Origin: Beijerinckiaceae bacterium
GTDB taxonomy: Bacteria > Pseudomonadota > Alphaproteobacteria > Rhizobiales > Beijerinckiaceae
NCBI GenBank assembly: GCA_009773635.1
Contig: WSYC01000020.1
Location: forward strand, 41,571-105,570
Length of the DNA stretch: 64,000 nt
Direction: 5' to 3'
How positions within the stretch are numbered: the first letter of the stretch is position 1; each line of letters starts with the position of its first letter. The notes under the pieces are model-generated. The model was not told the DNA's origin. It ran no database searches and saw only the letters and a list, made by a program, of their open reading frames with translations. Made by a program: the position numbers and the translations under genes. This document shows positions 1 through 7,933 of this stretch, piece after piece.

Positions 1-680
1 ATCCCCGCCGCCCGCCATTCGGGGAAACCGTCTTCCAGCCGGCGAACGGGCAATCCGCGCGCTCGGAGCAGTGCCACAGCCTCGAACGAGAGGACGCAAT
101 ACGGCCCGCGGCAATAGGCGATGACCTCGTGCCCTTCCGGCAGATCCGCGAGGCGGGCCTCGAGCTGGTCGAGCGGAATGTTGAGCGCGCCGGGGAGATG
201 CCCGAGCACGAACTCATCCTCGGGGCGAAGGTCGAGCAAAGTCACACTTTCCGTCCGGAGACGCGCGGCGAGTTCCTCCCGACGGATGGGCTCCATGCTG
301 TCCTTGCCGGCAAAATATGCCCCCACGACTTCACGCACCTCCGCGAGATTGGCCTCGGCCAATTTCTGCAAGCCCGCGACGGCTTCGAGCACCGGCCCGT
401 CGGCCAGCCGATAGATCACCCGCTTGCCATCTCGCCGCGTCGCCACCAGCCCGGCGCGCCGCATCTGCTGGAGGTGCTGCGAGGTGTTGGCGACGCTCTG
501 CCCGATCTTGCCCGCCAGCGCTTCGACTGAGCGCTCGCCTTGTGCAAGCTGCTCGATCAGCTCCAGCCGATGCGCATGGCCCAGCGCGCGGGCGAGATCG
601 GCGAACTGCTCGAACAGTTGGCGCTTGGGGCCAGGGCCAGGGATGGGGGCAGGACCCAGCGTGGGAGAAAGGCTTGACAT
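1..680 (-). CDS. ArsR-family regulator fused to a rhodanese domain (C-terminus runs off the window)
   Basis: The visible 226 residues, from an ATG at 680, contain a winged-helix ArsR domain (about residues 20-105, with the helix VANTSQHLQQMRRAGLVATR) followed by a rhodanese domain (about 120-226) with the active-site loop YCRGPYC, catalytic Cys190. The family is a DNA-binding repressor; the rhodanese part suggests sensing or handling of sulfane sulfur. The ArsR part has no cysteine, so the two-thiol sensing seen in BigR/SqrR proteins cannot operate there; the rhodanese cysteines are the only candidates. It is divergent from a DsrE-like gene, with an inverted repeat between them. The gene reaches position 1 without a stop, so it is truncated only by the window edge. 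Confidence 0.93.
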   Translation of the reverse strand, partial: MSSLSPTLGPAPIPGPGPKRQLFEQFADLARALGHAHRLELIEQLAQGERSVEALAGKIGQSVANTSQHLQQMRRAGLVATRRDGKRVIYRLADGPVLEAVAGLQKLAEANLAEVREVVGAYFAGKDSMEPIRREELAARLRTESVTLLDLRPEDEFVLGHLPGALNIPLDQLEARLADLPEGHEVIAYCRGPYCVLSFEAVALLRARGLPVRRLEDGFPEWRAAG

Positions 681-698
681 CGGCGGCTCTATGTCTTC

Positions 699-718
699 AT
701 TCAATAATTCATTTGAAT
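699..718. promoter_or_regulatory. Inverted repeat, likely operator of the ArsR-rhodanese regulator
   Basis: ATTCAA (699-704) and TTGAAT (713-718) form a perfect inverted repeat with an 8-base AT-rich spacer, in the divergent region between the regulator start (680) and the DsrE-like gene start (758). Position, AT-richness and symmetry fit an ArsR-family operator controlling both directions. Assignment to this regulator is inference. Confidence 0.5.
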
Positions 719-757
719 AATAACATATCATGTTCCGGGATCAAGCGGGAGGCCAAA

Positions 758-1111
758 ATGCAGTTCGTGCTGATTTTCAATGATCCGCCCTATGGCTCCG
801 AGCGCGTCTACAACGGGTTGCGCCTCGCCCATGCCTTGGCACGCAAAAACCCCGAGACGAAAATCACGGTATTCCTGATGGCAGATGCCGTGCTCGCCGC
901 GCGCGCCCGACAGCAGACCCCGGAAGGGTTCTACAACATCGAACTCATGCTCAAGCGCGTGGTTTCCGCCGGTGGCACGGTGCTGCTGTGCGGCACTTGC
1001 ATGGATGCCCGCGGCTTGCCGGAAAGCGGCATGATCAAGGGTGCGGCGGGCAGCACCATGGAGGCGCTCGCCGAAGCGACGCTTGCCGCGACCCATATTC
1101 TCACCTTCTGA
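758..1111 (+). CDS. DsrE/DsrF-like sulfur-transfer family protein
   Basis: 117 residues with the DsrE-like fold: N-terminal strand FVLIFNDPPYGSERVYNGLRLAHAL, a central VFLMADAV strand and a LLCGTCMDARG segment with Cys78 and Cys81, the position where family members carry the reactive cysteine. Such proteins accept or relay persulfide sulfur in the cytoplasm. Start chosen at the ATG after GGGAGG (748-753); the frame is open far upstream but that part is antisense to the regulator. The neighbouring rhodanese-containing regulator and the MFS gene 11 bases downstream point to a small sulfur-responsive operon. Confidence 0.85.
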   Translation: MQFVLIFNDPPYGSERVYNGLRLAHALARKNPETKITVFLMADAVLAARARQQTPEGFYNIELMLKRVVSAGGTVLLCGTCMDARGLPESGMIKGAAGSTMEALAEATLAATHILTF

Positions 1112-1122
1112 TCGGACCTGAC

Positions 1123-2313
1123 ATGGCTTTCTTTCCCGTGGTTTTCTCGCCCATGCATCGGCAGGTCGTCCTGCTGTCCGCCGCTCAGGCGCTGTTCCAG
1201 ACCGTCTCGGTGCTGGTGATGACCGTGGGTGGGCTTGCAGGCGGGCTGGTCTCATCCGATCCACGGCTTGCGACCGCGCCGATCGCGGCGATGTTCCTTG
1301 GCACGGCGCTCGGTACCATGCCCGCCTCGAACTGGATGGCGCGCGTCGGGCGGCGAACGGGGTTTCTCGCCGGTGCGGGGCTGGGAGTAATGGGCGGCCT
1401 CATCGGCGCAGCAGGGCTTTATCTCGGCTCCCTGACGATCCTCTGCCTCGGCACGCTGCTGGTTGGCGTCTATCAGGGCTTCGCACAGTTCTATCGTTTC
1501 GCAGCCTCGGAAGTGGCGAATGATGCCTTCCGCCCGCGCGCGATCTCGCTGGTACTCGCCGGCGGCATCGTCGCAGCGCTGATGGGACCGCTGCTCGGGC
1601 GCTTGGGCGGCGGACTTCTCCCCGCGCAATATGCCGGCTCGTTCTTGCTGCTGGCCGTGGTTTCCGTGCTCGCCTTTGCCGTGCTGCTCGGCGTGAAGGT
1701 GCCGCAGCCAGCCGCTTCGGTTGTCGGCGAAGGCCGGTCTCTCCGCGCGATCCTCGCGCAGACGCCCTATCTCGTCGCGCTCTTCGGCGCTGCGACCGGC
1801 TACGGCGTGATGATCCTGGCGATGACCGCTACCCCGCTTGCGATGACGCACCACCACCATGCGCTGGAGGATGCCGCCACGGTCATCCAGCTTCACGTGC
1901 TCGGCATGTTTCTGCCGTCCTTCTTCACCGGCAGCCTGATCGCCCGGTTCGGCGTTCTCAAGGTCATGCTGGCGGGTGTAGCCCTGCTCTCGGTCCATGT
2001 GCTGACCACCCTCACCGGGCATGGGTTCTCGAATTTCGCGACCGCGCTCGTCTTTCTCGGCGTGGGCTGGAACTTCCTCTATGTCGGCGGCACCGCGCTA
2101 CTGACCACCACCTACACCCCCGCCGAGCGCGGCCGGGCGCAGGCCTTCAATGACATGATGATTTTCGTGACCGGCCTCGCCGCTTCGCTCGGCGCAGGGC
2201 TGATGTTGCGCGCGCTTGGCTGGCAGAGCCTCAACCTCGTGCTCCTGCCATGGCTCGCGCTCGCGGGGGTGGCGATCGTGTGGCTCGCGATCCGGCGGCA
2301 TCGGAAAAGCTGA
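1123..2313 (+). CDS. MFS transporter
   Basis: 396 residues with about twelve hydrophobic segments and the inter-helix-2/3 motif in the form NWMARVGRRTGFLAGAGLGVMGG (G-x-x-x-D/R-R-x-G-R-R type). It is an inner-membrane secondary transporter of unknown substrate. It starts at ATG 1123, 11 bases after the DsrE-like gene, so co-transcription is likely. The sulfur context suggests export or import of a sulfur compound, but nothing in the sequence fixes the substrate. A His-run (HHHH near residue 246) lies in a cytoplasmic or periplasmic loop. Confidence 0.88.
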   Translation: MAFFPVVFSPMHRQVVLLSAAQALFQTVSVLVMTVGGLAGGLVSSDPRLATAPIAAMFLGTALGTMPASNWMARVGRRTGFLAGAGLGVMGGLIGAAGLYLGSLTILCLGTLLVGVYQGFAQFYRFAASEVANDAFRPRAISLVLAGGIVAALMGPLLGRLGGGLLPAQYAGSFLLLAVVSVLAFAVLLGVKVPQPAASVVGEGRSLRAILAQTPYLVALFGAATGYGVMILAMTATPLAMTHHHHALEDAATVIQLHVLGMFLPSFFTGSLIARFGVLKVMLAGVALLSVHVLTTLTGHGFSNFATALVFLGVGWNFLYVGGTALLTTTYTPAERGRAQAFNDMMIFVTGLAASLGAGLMLRALGWQSLNLVLLPWLALAGVAIVWLAIRRHRKS

Positions 2314-2407
2314 TCGACCACTACCGTGAATGAAGGCCGCGCGGGATCCTCACAAACGCGTGAGCGCTGACGAAAGGGGATGCAACTTCCTCCGACACAG
2401 TTTAAAC

Positions 2408-2423
2408 ATTCAAGAAATAGAAT
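2408..2423. promoter_or_regulatory. ATTC-N8-GAAT element upstream of the thioredoxin-like/ccdA pair
   Basis: ATTC (2408-2411) and GAAT (2420-2423) are separated by exactly eight bases just upstream of the thioredoxin-like gene. The half-sites match those of the inverted repeat at 699-718. From memory, ATTC-N8-GAAT is the operator form described for SqrR-type sulfide-responsive ArsR proteins, so this may be a second target of the regulator at 1-680. The half-site is short, so chance occurrence cannot be excluded. Confidence 0.4.
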
Positions 2424-2445
2424 ATATTGGAGAGAGACATTCAAA

Positions 2446-2739
2446 ATGCATGCTGAAGCCCAGCAGGCCGGAAAATCAATCCTTGTCGATATTCGTGCAA
2501 GCTGGTGCTCCACCTGCAAGACGCAAGCCCACATCATTGACAAGATTTTCGCTGAACCAAAATACAAGGATATCGTGATCTTCGATGTCGATTTCGACAG
2601 CCAGAAGGACGTGGTTCGGTCACTGCGCGCGCAAACCCAGAGCACATTGATCGGCTTCAAGGGCGCGACGGAAACAGGGCGCTCAGTTGGTGACACCGAC
2701 CCGCTCGCAATTGAAGACCTGATTGAAAAAGCCCTTTAA
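2446..2739 (+). CDS. Thioredoxin-like protein
   Basis: 97 residues. LVDIRASWCSTCKTQAHIID carries a WCxxC redox motif (Cys21, Cys24), followed by a DVDFD strand and TLIGFKGATETGRSVG, matching the C-terminal domain of DsbD-type thioredoxins. No signal peptide is evident from this start; the ribosome-binding site GGAGAGAG (2429-2436) supports ATG 2446. It probably exchanges electrons with the CcdA-like membrane protein encoded 17 bases downstream, giving a split DsbD-like thiol relay. Confidence 0.85.
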   Translation: MHAEAQQAGKSILVDIRASWCSTCKTQAHIIDKIFAEPKYKDIVIFDVDFDSQKDVVRSLRAQTQSTLIGFKGATETGRSVGDTDPLAIEDLIEKAL

Positions 2740-2756
2740 CCCACGAGCCTGACACA

Positions 2757-3479
2757 ATGGATTTCGGCACGTTGAGTCTTGCTTTTGGCGCTGGTGTTCT
2801 CTCGATCCTCTCGCCATGCGTCCTGCCCTTGCTCCCGATCGTGTTGGGAACGGCATCGGCAGAGCATCGCGCCGGTCCACTTGTTCTGGCTGCGGGCTTG
2901 GCGGCCTCGTTCGTAGCAATCGGCGTTTTTGTGGCCACCATCGGCTTTTCGATCGGTCTTGATACCGACGTGTTTCGTTTGATCGCCGCGATCCTGCTGA
3001 TTGGCTTTAGCTTCATGCTAGCCATTCCCAGCCTTCAGCAGCGGTTCGCGCTGGCTGCCGGGCCAATCGGAAGCTGGGTAGAGACCCGGTTCGGCGGCTT
3101 CTCAATATCCGGACTGAAGGGGCAATTTGGTGTTGGGCTGTTGCTGGGTGCCGTCTGGACACCGTGCGTCGGCCCAACCCTTGGTGCCGCGATGGTCCTG
3201 GCCTCGCAAGGCAAGAGCCTTTGCGCTGTCACACTGACCATGATTGCCTTCGGGATAGGCTCAGCTCTTCCTCTTATCCTGCTGGGCATGCTCTCGCGCA
3301 GCGCGCTCCAGACGTGGCGCGGCCGCCTGATGGGTGCCGGTTCTGGCATCAAGCTCGCCTTTGCTGCCCTGCTGTTCATCGTCGGCATGTTGATCCTCAC
3401 CGGTTATGACAAGCGGATCGAGACCACGCTGATCCAGGCATCGCCGGATTGGCTGACAAACCTCACGACCCGTTTTTGA
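2757..3479 (+). CDS. ccdA: CcdA/DsbD-type membrane thiol transporter
   Basis: 240 residues, six hydrophobic segments. The two family cysteines lie in SPCVLPLLP (Cys21) and TPCVGPTLG (Cys137), the intramembrane pair that passes electrons from cytoplasmic thioredoxin to periplasmic partners. It forms an apparent operon with the upstream thioredoxin-like gene. CcdA proteins serve cytochrome c maturation or periplasmic redox defence; here a link to sulfur or metal stress is inferred from context only. Confidence 0.92.
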   Translation: MDFGTLSLAFGAGVLSILSPCVLPLLPIVLGTASAEHRAGPLVLAAGLAASFVAIGVFVATIGFSIGLDTDVFRLIAAILLIGFSFMLAIPSLQQRFALAAGPIGSWVETRFGGFSISGLKGQFGVGLLLGAVWTPCVGPTLGAAMVLASQGKSLCAVTLTMIAFGIGSALPLILLGMLSRSALQTWRGRLMGAGSGIKLAFAALLFIVGMLILTGYDKRIETTLIQASPDWLTNLTTRF

Positions 3480-3603
3480 TCGACGAGCCACTTCATTGAT
3501 CTGGCTGCACGTTGTTGCTCGAGATAAGGGCCTGTGAAGAATGCTCGTCTAAAAGGACTTGGCAGAAGAACTCTGAACCACGCCAATCCAGGAGTGATAG
3601 CCA

Positions 3604-4743
3604 ATGCAGGAGCCCATTCCCCACCGCTTTGTTGCACTCGATGCATGGCGCGGTGTCGCGGCCCTGCTCGTCGCTCTCTACCGGCTGGAGGCTGACGGAT
3701 GGCTGCATGGTCTGCCGTTCATCCAGAATGCATGGCTTTTCGTCGATTTCTTCTTCGTTTTGTCCGGATTCGTGATTGCCTACGCCTATCTCGGAAGGCT
3801 GGGGACATCGCGCGAGACGTTTGTTTTCGTCATGCGGCGCGTTGGTCGTGTCTGGCCGCTGCATGTGGTCCTGCTCGGCATTTTCGTGGCCTTCGAGCTT
3901 GTGCGCGGTCTAGCTGGTTTCGTCAAATCGTCGCCGGCCAGCGTTTTTGTTGATCAGCGGGCACCAATTACCATCCTGTGGGATTTTCTTCTGGTTCAGG
4001 CGCTCGGCTTTACCGGTCTCACGCTCTGGAACACGCCGGCATGGTCGATCTCGACCGAGTTCTGGACCTATATCGTCTTCGCCCTGCTGTGTTTTGGCGG
4101 GCGGCGCTTTGTCGCTTTTGCCGCCGCGACACTGATCCTGGGTGGACTTGTGGTGGTAGGCGCCTTCTCGCCGAAGGGGATGGATACGACATTCGATTTC
4201 GGCTTCGCACGATGTCTGGCGGGTTTCTTCTCCGGCGTTCTCGCTTATTTGGTCTGGCAGACTTGGCTCAGAACCAGAACCATCCCCTTGAAATTCGCGA
4301 CATTGCTGGAAACCGGAGCCATCGTGGCAGCTCTCCTGTTCGTCTCATGGGCCGGGCGAACGCAGGCCTCGCTTGCTGCGCCGTTCGTTTTCGCGGGCCT
4401 TATTCTCGTTTTCGCATTCCAGAGCGGCCGGATATCTGCCGTCCTTTCCGGCAAGGCGGGGCACGTACTGGGAGACCTCTCCTACTCCATCTACATGACG
4501 GCTCTGCTTGTCAGCTTGCCCTTCAATCGTGCGCCGGTGCTTGCCGCGAACAGAGCCGGCGTCGAGATCACCCGTGAGCACATCGGGGCTGGCAATCCGC
4601 ATATGAACTATGATTTCGGGCATTTTCTGCTGAACGATCTCTACACTCTCCTCTATCTGCTGGCGGTTGTTGCGGTTTCATGGGTGACCTTCCGGTTCAT
4701 CGAAAAGCCCGGCCGGGCCTGGTTCAACGGAAAGGTCAGATAG
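3604..4743 (+). CDS. Acyltransferase family 3 membrane protein
   Basis: 379 residues with about ten membrane segments. It opens with HRFVALDAWRGVAALLVALY, the family's first motif, followed by WLFVDFFFVLSGFVIAYAY and a late SYSIYMTALLV segment. Family members transfer O-acyl groups to surface polysaccharides or lipids in the inner membrane. The residue after LVALY is Arg, where most relatives have the conserved His (LY/F-H); loss of this residue may compromise activity. The start is supported by CAGGAG nine bases upstream. It stands alone. Confidence 0.85.
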   Translation: MQEPIPHRFVALDAWRGVAALLVALYRLEADGWLHGLPFIQNAWLFVDFFFVLSGFVIAYAYLGRLGTSRETFVFVMRRVGRVWPLHVVLLGIFVAFELVRGLAGFVKSSPASVFVDQRAPITILWDFLLVQALGFTGLTLWNTPAWSISTEFWTYIVFALLCFGGRRFVAFAAATLILGGLVVVGAFSPKGMDTTFDFGFARCLAGFFSGVLAYLVWQTWLRTRTIPLKFATLLETGAIVAALLFVSWAGRTQASLAAPFVFAGLILVFAFQSGRISAVLSGKAGHVLGDLSYSIYMTALLVSLPFNRAPVLAANRAGVEITREHIGAGNPHMNYDFGHFLLNDLYTLLYLLAVVAVSWVTFRFIEKPGRAWFNGKVR

Positions 4744-4789
4744 GTCACATCAAGTGTCTGGCTGGCGAGCAGACAGCGGCACACCAACC

Positions 4790-5044
4790 TCACGGCGAAA
4801 TGCGCGATGACTCACCGTCGAGCAAGCACGTAGCAGGCTTGTTCCTGTGCCTCAGCCAGAGCAACAGACCGGTCGCGGCGGCGGCAATTCCCGCGATGCA
4901 GAGGATTTCGGCGAGGTTCCGGCTCAGGAACGTGCCTAACCCTGCGCCACCAAGCCCTGCACCGACGATGAACGGCCAGATGAGTGGCGCGCAGCAGGCC
5001 GCGCAGGCGAAGCCGCCGGTAAGGATGATTGAACGATTCTTCAC
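4790..5044 (-). CDS. MerF-like small metal-transport membrane protein
   Basis: 84 residues from a GTG start at 5044 preceded by GGAG eight bases upstream. Two hydrophobic helices are visible; the first contains the vicinal pair in CAACCAPLIWP and the C-terminal tail has another cysteine (PATCLLDG), the layout of the MerF/MerT type of mercuric-ion uptake proteins. It is divergent from a MerR-type regulator across a clear MerR-style dyad. Mercury is therefore a likely ligand, but no mercuric reductase or MerP is present, so another soft metal is possible. Confidence 0.65.
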   Translation of the reverse strand: MKNRSIILTGGFACAACCAPLIWPFIVGAGLGGAGLGTFLSRNLAEILCIAGIAAAATGLLLWLRHRNKPATCLLDGESSRISP

Positions 5045-5076
5045 GGATTGTCTCCTTGATCGTGATCTGGAGACAG

Positions 5077-5107
5077 GCTCTACATCCTCAAGCAACTTGA
5101 GGAGCAA
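5077..5107 (-). promoter_or_regulatory. MerR-type promoter with dyad CCTCAAG-CAA-CTTGAGG
   Basis: A perfect dyad (5086-5092 and 5096-5102) sits inside a promoter reading toward the MerF-like gene: -35 TTGCTC (5107-5102) and -10 TAGAGC (5082-5077) with a 19-base spacer, the long spacer typical of MerR-activated promoters. The dyad closely resembles the SoxR-type CCTCAAG...CTTGAGG box. Confidence 0.7.
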
Positions 5108-5129
5108 GCGGTGTGATGGGCATGAACGC

Positions 5130-5537
5130 ATGAGCATGACGATCGGCTTTGTTGCGGAGAAAACCTGCTGTTCGGTCGCGACCATCCGCTATTATGAGGA
5201 AAAAGGTCTTCTTGGCCGGATCGGCAGGGCCGCGAATGGCCGCCGGGCCTATGGTTGGCCGGATATCGGCAGGCTGCGGCTGATCCGCCGTCTGCGCGAT
5301 CTCGGCTTCGGGATCGATGCCGTCCGGACGTTGATCGAGGCGATGCATTCGCCTGACAGCGCTGCCTGCCTTGACGTCCGCGATCTCGCTTTGAGCCATA
5401 TCGATGTCATCCGCGCGAAGCGGGCCGAACTTGATGCGCTGGAAGCGATCCTCACCGATCTTGCGGCAAGCTGTTCGGATGCCTGTCGAAACGGCCACTC
5501 GCCGGATTGCACGATCATCGAGGCGATCCGTGCCTGA
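5130..5537 (+). CDS. MerR-family metal-responsive regulator
   Basis: 135 residues. The N-terminal winged helix (TIGFVAEKTCCSVATIRYYEEKGLL) and NGRRAYGWPDIGRLRLIRRLRDLGF are canonical MerR. The effector region has three family-type cysteines: AACLDV at the start of the dimerisation helix, then ASCSDACRNGHSPDC at the C-terminus. Start ATG 5130; no strong ribosome-binding site is visible. It should bind the dyad at 5086-5102 and activate the divergent MerF-like gene. The ligand cannot be read with certainty; Hg or another thiophilic metal fits. It is not SoxR because the Fe-S cysteine motif is absent. Confidence 0.85.
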   Translation: MSMTIGFVAEKTCCSVATIRYYEEKGLLGRIGRAANGRRAYGWPDIGRLRLIRRLRDLGFGIDAVRTLIEAMHSPDSAACLDVRDLALSHIDVIRAKRAELDALEAILTDLAASCSDACRNGHSPDCTIIEAIRA

Positions 5538-5540
5538 ACG

Positions 5541-5867
5541 CTAAGCCGCACGTGGCCCGAGCAGGATCACCGCTGCCCCAAGGATGCAGATCGCCGCGCC
5601 GCTTAGGTCCCAGCGATCCGGCACCACGCCCTCGACGAAGCGGAGCCAGAGCAGCGACGCCGCGACATAGATGCCGCCATACGCCGCATAGGCGCGCCCG
5701 GCGGCCTCGATCGGCACCAATGTCAGCAGCCAGGCGAAGGTGACAAGGGCCAACACGCCCGGTGTAACCCAGAGCATGGATCGGCCGTTGCGCAGCCAGA
5801 CCCAGAACGCGAAACACCCGGCAAGTTCGGTAAAGGCTGCTGCGACGTAGATGATCCAGATTCTCAT
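5541..5867 (-). CDS. YnfA/UPF0060-family membrane protein
   Basis: 108 residues, four hydrophobic helices, with the family signatures [11 protein letters not shown] and [20 protein letters not shown]. These are small-multidrug-resistance-related inner-membrane proteins of uncertain substrate. The ATG at 5867 gives the usual family length; an upstream extension of the frame lacks family character. It is convergent with the MerR gene (3 bases apart). Confidence 0.88.
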   Translation of the reverse strand: MRIWIIYVAAAFTELAGCFAFWVWLRNGRSMLWVTPGVLALVTFAWLLTLVPIEAAGRAYAAYGGIYVAASLLWLRFVEGVVPDRWDLSGAAICILGAAVILLGPRAA

Positions 5868-5961
5868 GCCCTGAGCATGGCAGGGAAGGCGTAAGGTTCC
5901 AAGTATGGTACGCCCATCAGGGTGCGGGCGAGGCACATAGCCCCGCCCTCCCCGAACTTCC

Positions 5962-6621
5962 TCAGACCATCCGCTTGATCTCGGAATAGTCGCCATTGGT
6001 TTTCAGGATGATGGTGACGGTGCCCGGCGAGCGGTTGCGCCAGAACCAGCCGTGGCTGCCGTCGAAGGCAGCTTCGAGAACGCCTTCTTCAGTCGCGACG
6101 CCGCGGCCCTTGTTGTAGCTGGTTTCCTTGGCTCCGGTGCCTGGCGTGCCATGCATGTCGTAGTTCACAGTGCCGCCTTCAGCACGCCAGACAAACTTGA
6201 CCTTGGCGCCCTTTTTCATCGTCAGCTTGTATTCGACGCCTTCGCCTGGCTTCACCGTGATGACGGTCTCGTCGGTGCGGGAGGCTTGCGCAATTTCGCG
6301 CCTCTCCTGCGCCGCTGCCGGGCCGATCAGGAGATTGCCGAGCATAGTGCCAAGGCTTGACCGCTTTTCAGCCGGCGTGGACTCGCCCGCCTTGGTCTTC
6401 TGCCGGTCGGCTTCCGCCTCGGCCGCGAGCTGCTTCTTGATCTCACCCATTTCGGTGAGCTTGAGCACCCGGCCGATCCCGGTGGGGTCGATGGCGTATT
6501 CTGCCGGCAGCACCACGGCGACGAGGATGAAAGCTGCGGCAATCAGCGCCAGGATCGTCGATTTGAGGAGTTGGGCCGATGTCGGAAGTTCGGCGCGGGT
6601 CGGCGTGTCGGAATTGTACAT
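5962..6621 (-). CDS. Membrane-anchored periplasmic protein paired with the HupE-like gene
   Basis: 219 residues: one transmembrane helix near residues 20-42, a charged region (about 55-95), a second weak hydrophobic stretch, then a beta-rich domain (about 120-219) with [18 protein letters not shown] and [20 protein letters not shown] recognise it only as the kind of conserved anchor protein found beside HupE/UreJ-type permeases. It lies 10 bases downstream of the HupE-like gene, with an AAGGATC ribosome-binding site, so they are almost certainly co-expressed. Molecular function unknown. Confidence 0.75.
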   Translation of the reverse strand: MYNSDTPTRAELPTSAQLLKSTILALIAAAFILVAVVLPAEYAIDPTGIGRVLKLTEMGEIKKQLAAEAEADRQKTKAGESTPAEKRSSLGTMLGNLLIGPAAAQERREIAQASRTDETVITVKPGEGVEYKLTMKKGAKVKFVWRAEGGTVNYDMHGTPGTGAKETSYNKGRGVATEEGVLEAAFDGSHGWFWRNRSPGTVTIILKTNGDYSEIKRMV

Positions 6622-6631
6622 GGGGTGATCC

Positions 6632-7381
6632 TTATTTCGATGTCACAAAATAGCCGGTGAGCTGCATGCCGATCAGAACGAAGCCGGCGCTCATCATCAC
6701 GACATTGGCGGTGTAGGCATGACGCCAGAAACTGTCTGTGCGACGCCAGTAGCTGATGGCGATGAGAATGGCGGCAAGCGCGAGCAACTGCCCGATCTCG
6801 ACCCCGACATTGAAAGCCAGAAGGTTTGCTAGCAGACCATCCGGCGCGATCTGGTATTCCTGAAGCTTGGTAGCCAACCCGAAGCCGTGGAACAGCCCGA
6901 AGATCAGGGTGGCAGCTCTGGTGTCCGGCTGAAATCCGAACCAGCGCTGGAAGGCGCCGAGATTGTCCAGTGCCTTGTAGACGATGGAAAACCCGATGAT
7001 CGCATCGATCAGATAGGCACTGACGCCAATATTGAAATAGACCCCGAGGATCATCGTTGTCGAATGACCGAGCGCAAACAACGAGACATACAGCGCGATA
7101 TGCTTCAGCCGGTAGAGAAAGAATATCACGCCCGCAAGAAACAGCAGGTGATCATAGCCGGTGACCATGTGTTTCGCCCCGAGATAGGCGAAGGGCAGCA
7201 AATTGATGCCGGTGATCTCCTGGATATAGCCCTTGTCACCCTCGGCGACGGCATGGGCAAAAACAGGCGAGGCCAGTAGGGCCGACGCGGCAAAGGCAGC
7301 AAACGCCGCGATAGCCGGAAGAACCGGGGAGATCGACGCAAAACCGCATCGCTTTCGTTCCCGTTTGGACAGTGGATGCAT
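6632..7381 (-). CDS. HupE/UreJ-family membrane protein
   Basis: 249 residues with a signal-like N-terminus and about six membrane helices. Histidine-bearing membrane motifs typical of the family are visible: TGYDHLLFLAGVI, FALGHSTTMIL and FGLFHGFGLATKL. HupE/UreJ proteins are nickel/cobalt permeases or secondary efflux partners in the inner membrane. The AGGAG immediately upstream of ATG 7381 fixes the start. The adjacent Ni/Co-type regulator, NreB-type exporter and His-rich protein support a nickel or cobalt role. Confidence 0.85.
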   Translation of the reverse strand: MHPLSKRERKRCGFASISPVLPAIAAFAAFAASALLASPVFAHAVAEGDKGYIQEITGINLLPFAYLGAKHMVTGYDHLLFLAGVIFFLYRLKHIALYVSLFALGHSTTMILGVYFNIGVSAYLIDAIIGFSIVYKALDNLGAFQRWFGFQPDTRAATLIFGLFHGFGLATKLQEYQIAPDGLLANLLAFNVGVEIGQLLALAAILIAISYWRRTDSFWRHAYTANVVMMSAGFVLIGMQLTGYFVTSK

Positions 7382-7438
7382 GGAAAACTCCTGATTAATC
7401 GTTGAAAAGCGCAGCTGGAAGCCACGCGGTTTCTCGCA

Positions 7439-7861
7439 TCAGGAGTGGCGAGGTGGCCTTTCAGGTGGCCAAAGCCGCTCTGGAAGTTTCACCCAAACCG
7501 ATCCGATAACCGTCCTTTGTGTGAGCCTCACAGGGGACGGCGGGTGGAAGAATGTCAGAATGCCGGCTTCATGCGTGTGATCTACCGCACTGTGCCCGAG
7601 ATGCCTTTCATGCCGATCCGGCCCGCTAACGGCATTGCGGGCGTCAAAATCATCATGGGAATGCTTGTGGGCGCTCTTCGCCGAGTGCATGTCTGCGTGT
7701 CGTTCGATGCCGGCCTCAGCCGTGTGAACCGGACTATGCGCGAGGATATTCATCGGTTGATCGAGAATGAGAACCATCGCTAGGGCCACTGCGATGATAA
7801 CACGAATGGCCGCGATTATTTTCCATATGAGCACGATAAACAGACCGAACGTGAGAGTCAT
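7439..7861 (-). CDS. His-rich membrane-anchored protein, hypothetical
   Basis: 140 residues. A hydrophobic N-terminal helix pair (residues 2-33) is followed by a stretch with clustered His residues (HSPVHTAEAGIERHADMHSAKSAH then KHSHDD, HERHLGHSAVDHTHE) and a basic, proline-rich C-terminus. No family recognised. It is the first gene of the leftward Ni/Co-type unit (58 bases before HupE) and divergent from the CsoR/RcnR-type regulator, so periplasmic metal binding is a reasonable inference. The start is uncertain: ATG 7861 keeps the membrane segment; a later ATG at 7777 would also encode the His-rich part. Confidence 0.6.
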   Translation of the reverse strand: MTLTFGLFIVLIWKIIAAIRVIIAVALAMVLILDQPMNILAHSPVHTAEAGIERHADMHSAKSAHKHSHDDFDARNAVSGPDRHERHLGHSAVDHTHEAGILTFFHPPSPVRLTQRTVIGSVWVKLPERLWPPERPPRHS

Positions 7862-7898
7862 ACCGGGGATTTAGCTTGTTCGAATCAAGCCGGAATAC

Positions 7899-7928
7899 TT
7901 GACTATATCCTCTCCAGGGGGATAGTAA
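7899..7928 (+). promoter_or_regulatory. Promoter overlapped by a G-tract inverted repeat, likely RcnR/NreA-type operator
   Basis: TTGACT (7899-7904) and ATAGTA/TAGTAA (7922-7928) form a promoter with 17-18 bases between boxes. The spacer holds TATCC (7906-7910) and GGATA (7920-7924) flanking a GGGGG tract, the kind of G/C-tract repeat used by RcnR/NreA/DmeR repressors. The predicted transcription start falls at or next to the ATG at 7934. Confidence 0.6.
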
Positions 7929-7933
7929 AATCC

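Noticed and set aside
121..720. Rightward open frames over the first 700 bases, one fused in frame to the DsrE-like gene
   Set aside because: They are antisense to the ArsR-rhodanese gene, have arginine/serine-rich low-complexity translations and no ribosome-binding site.
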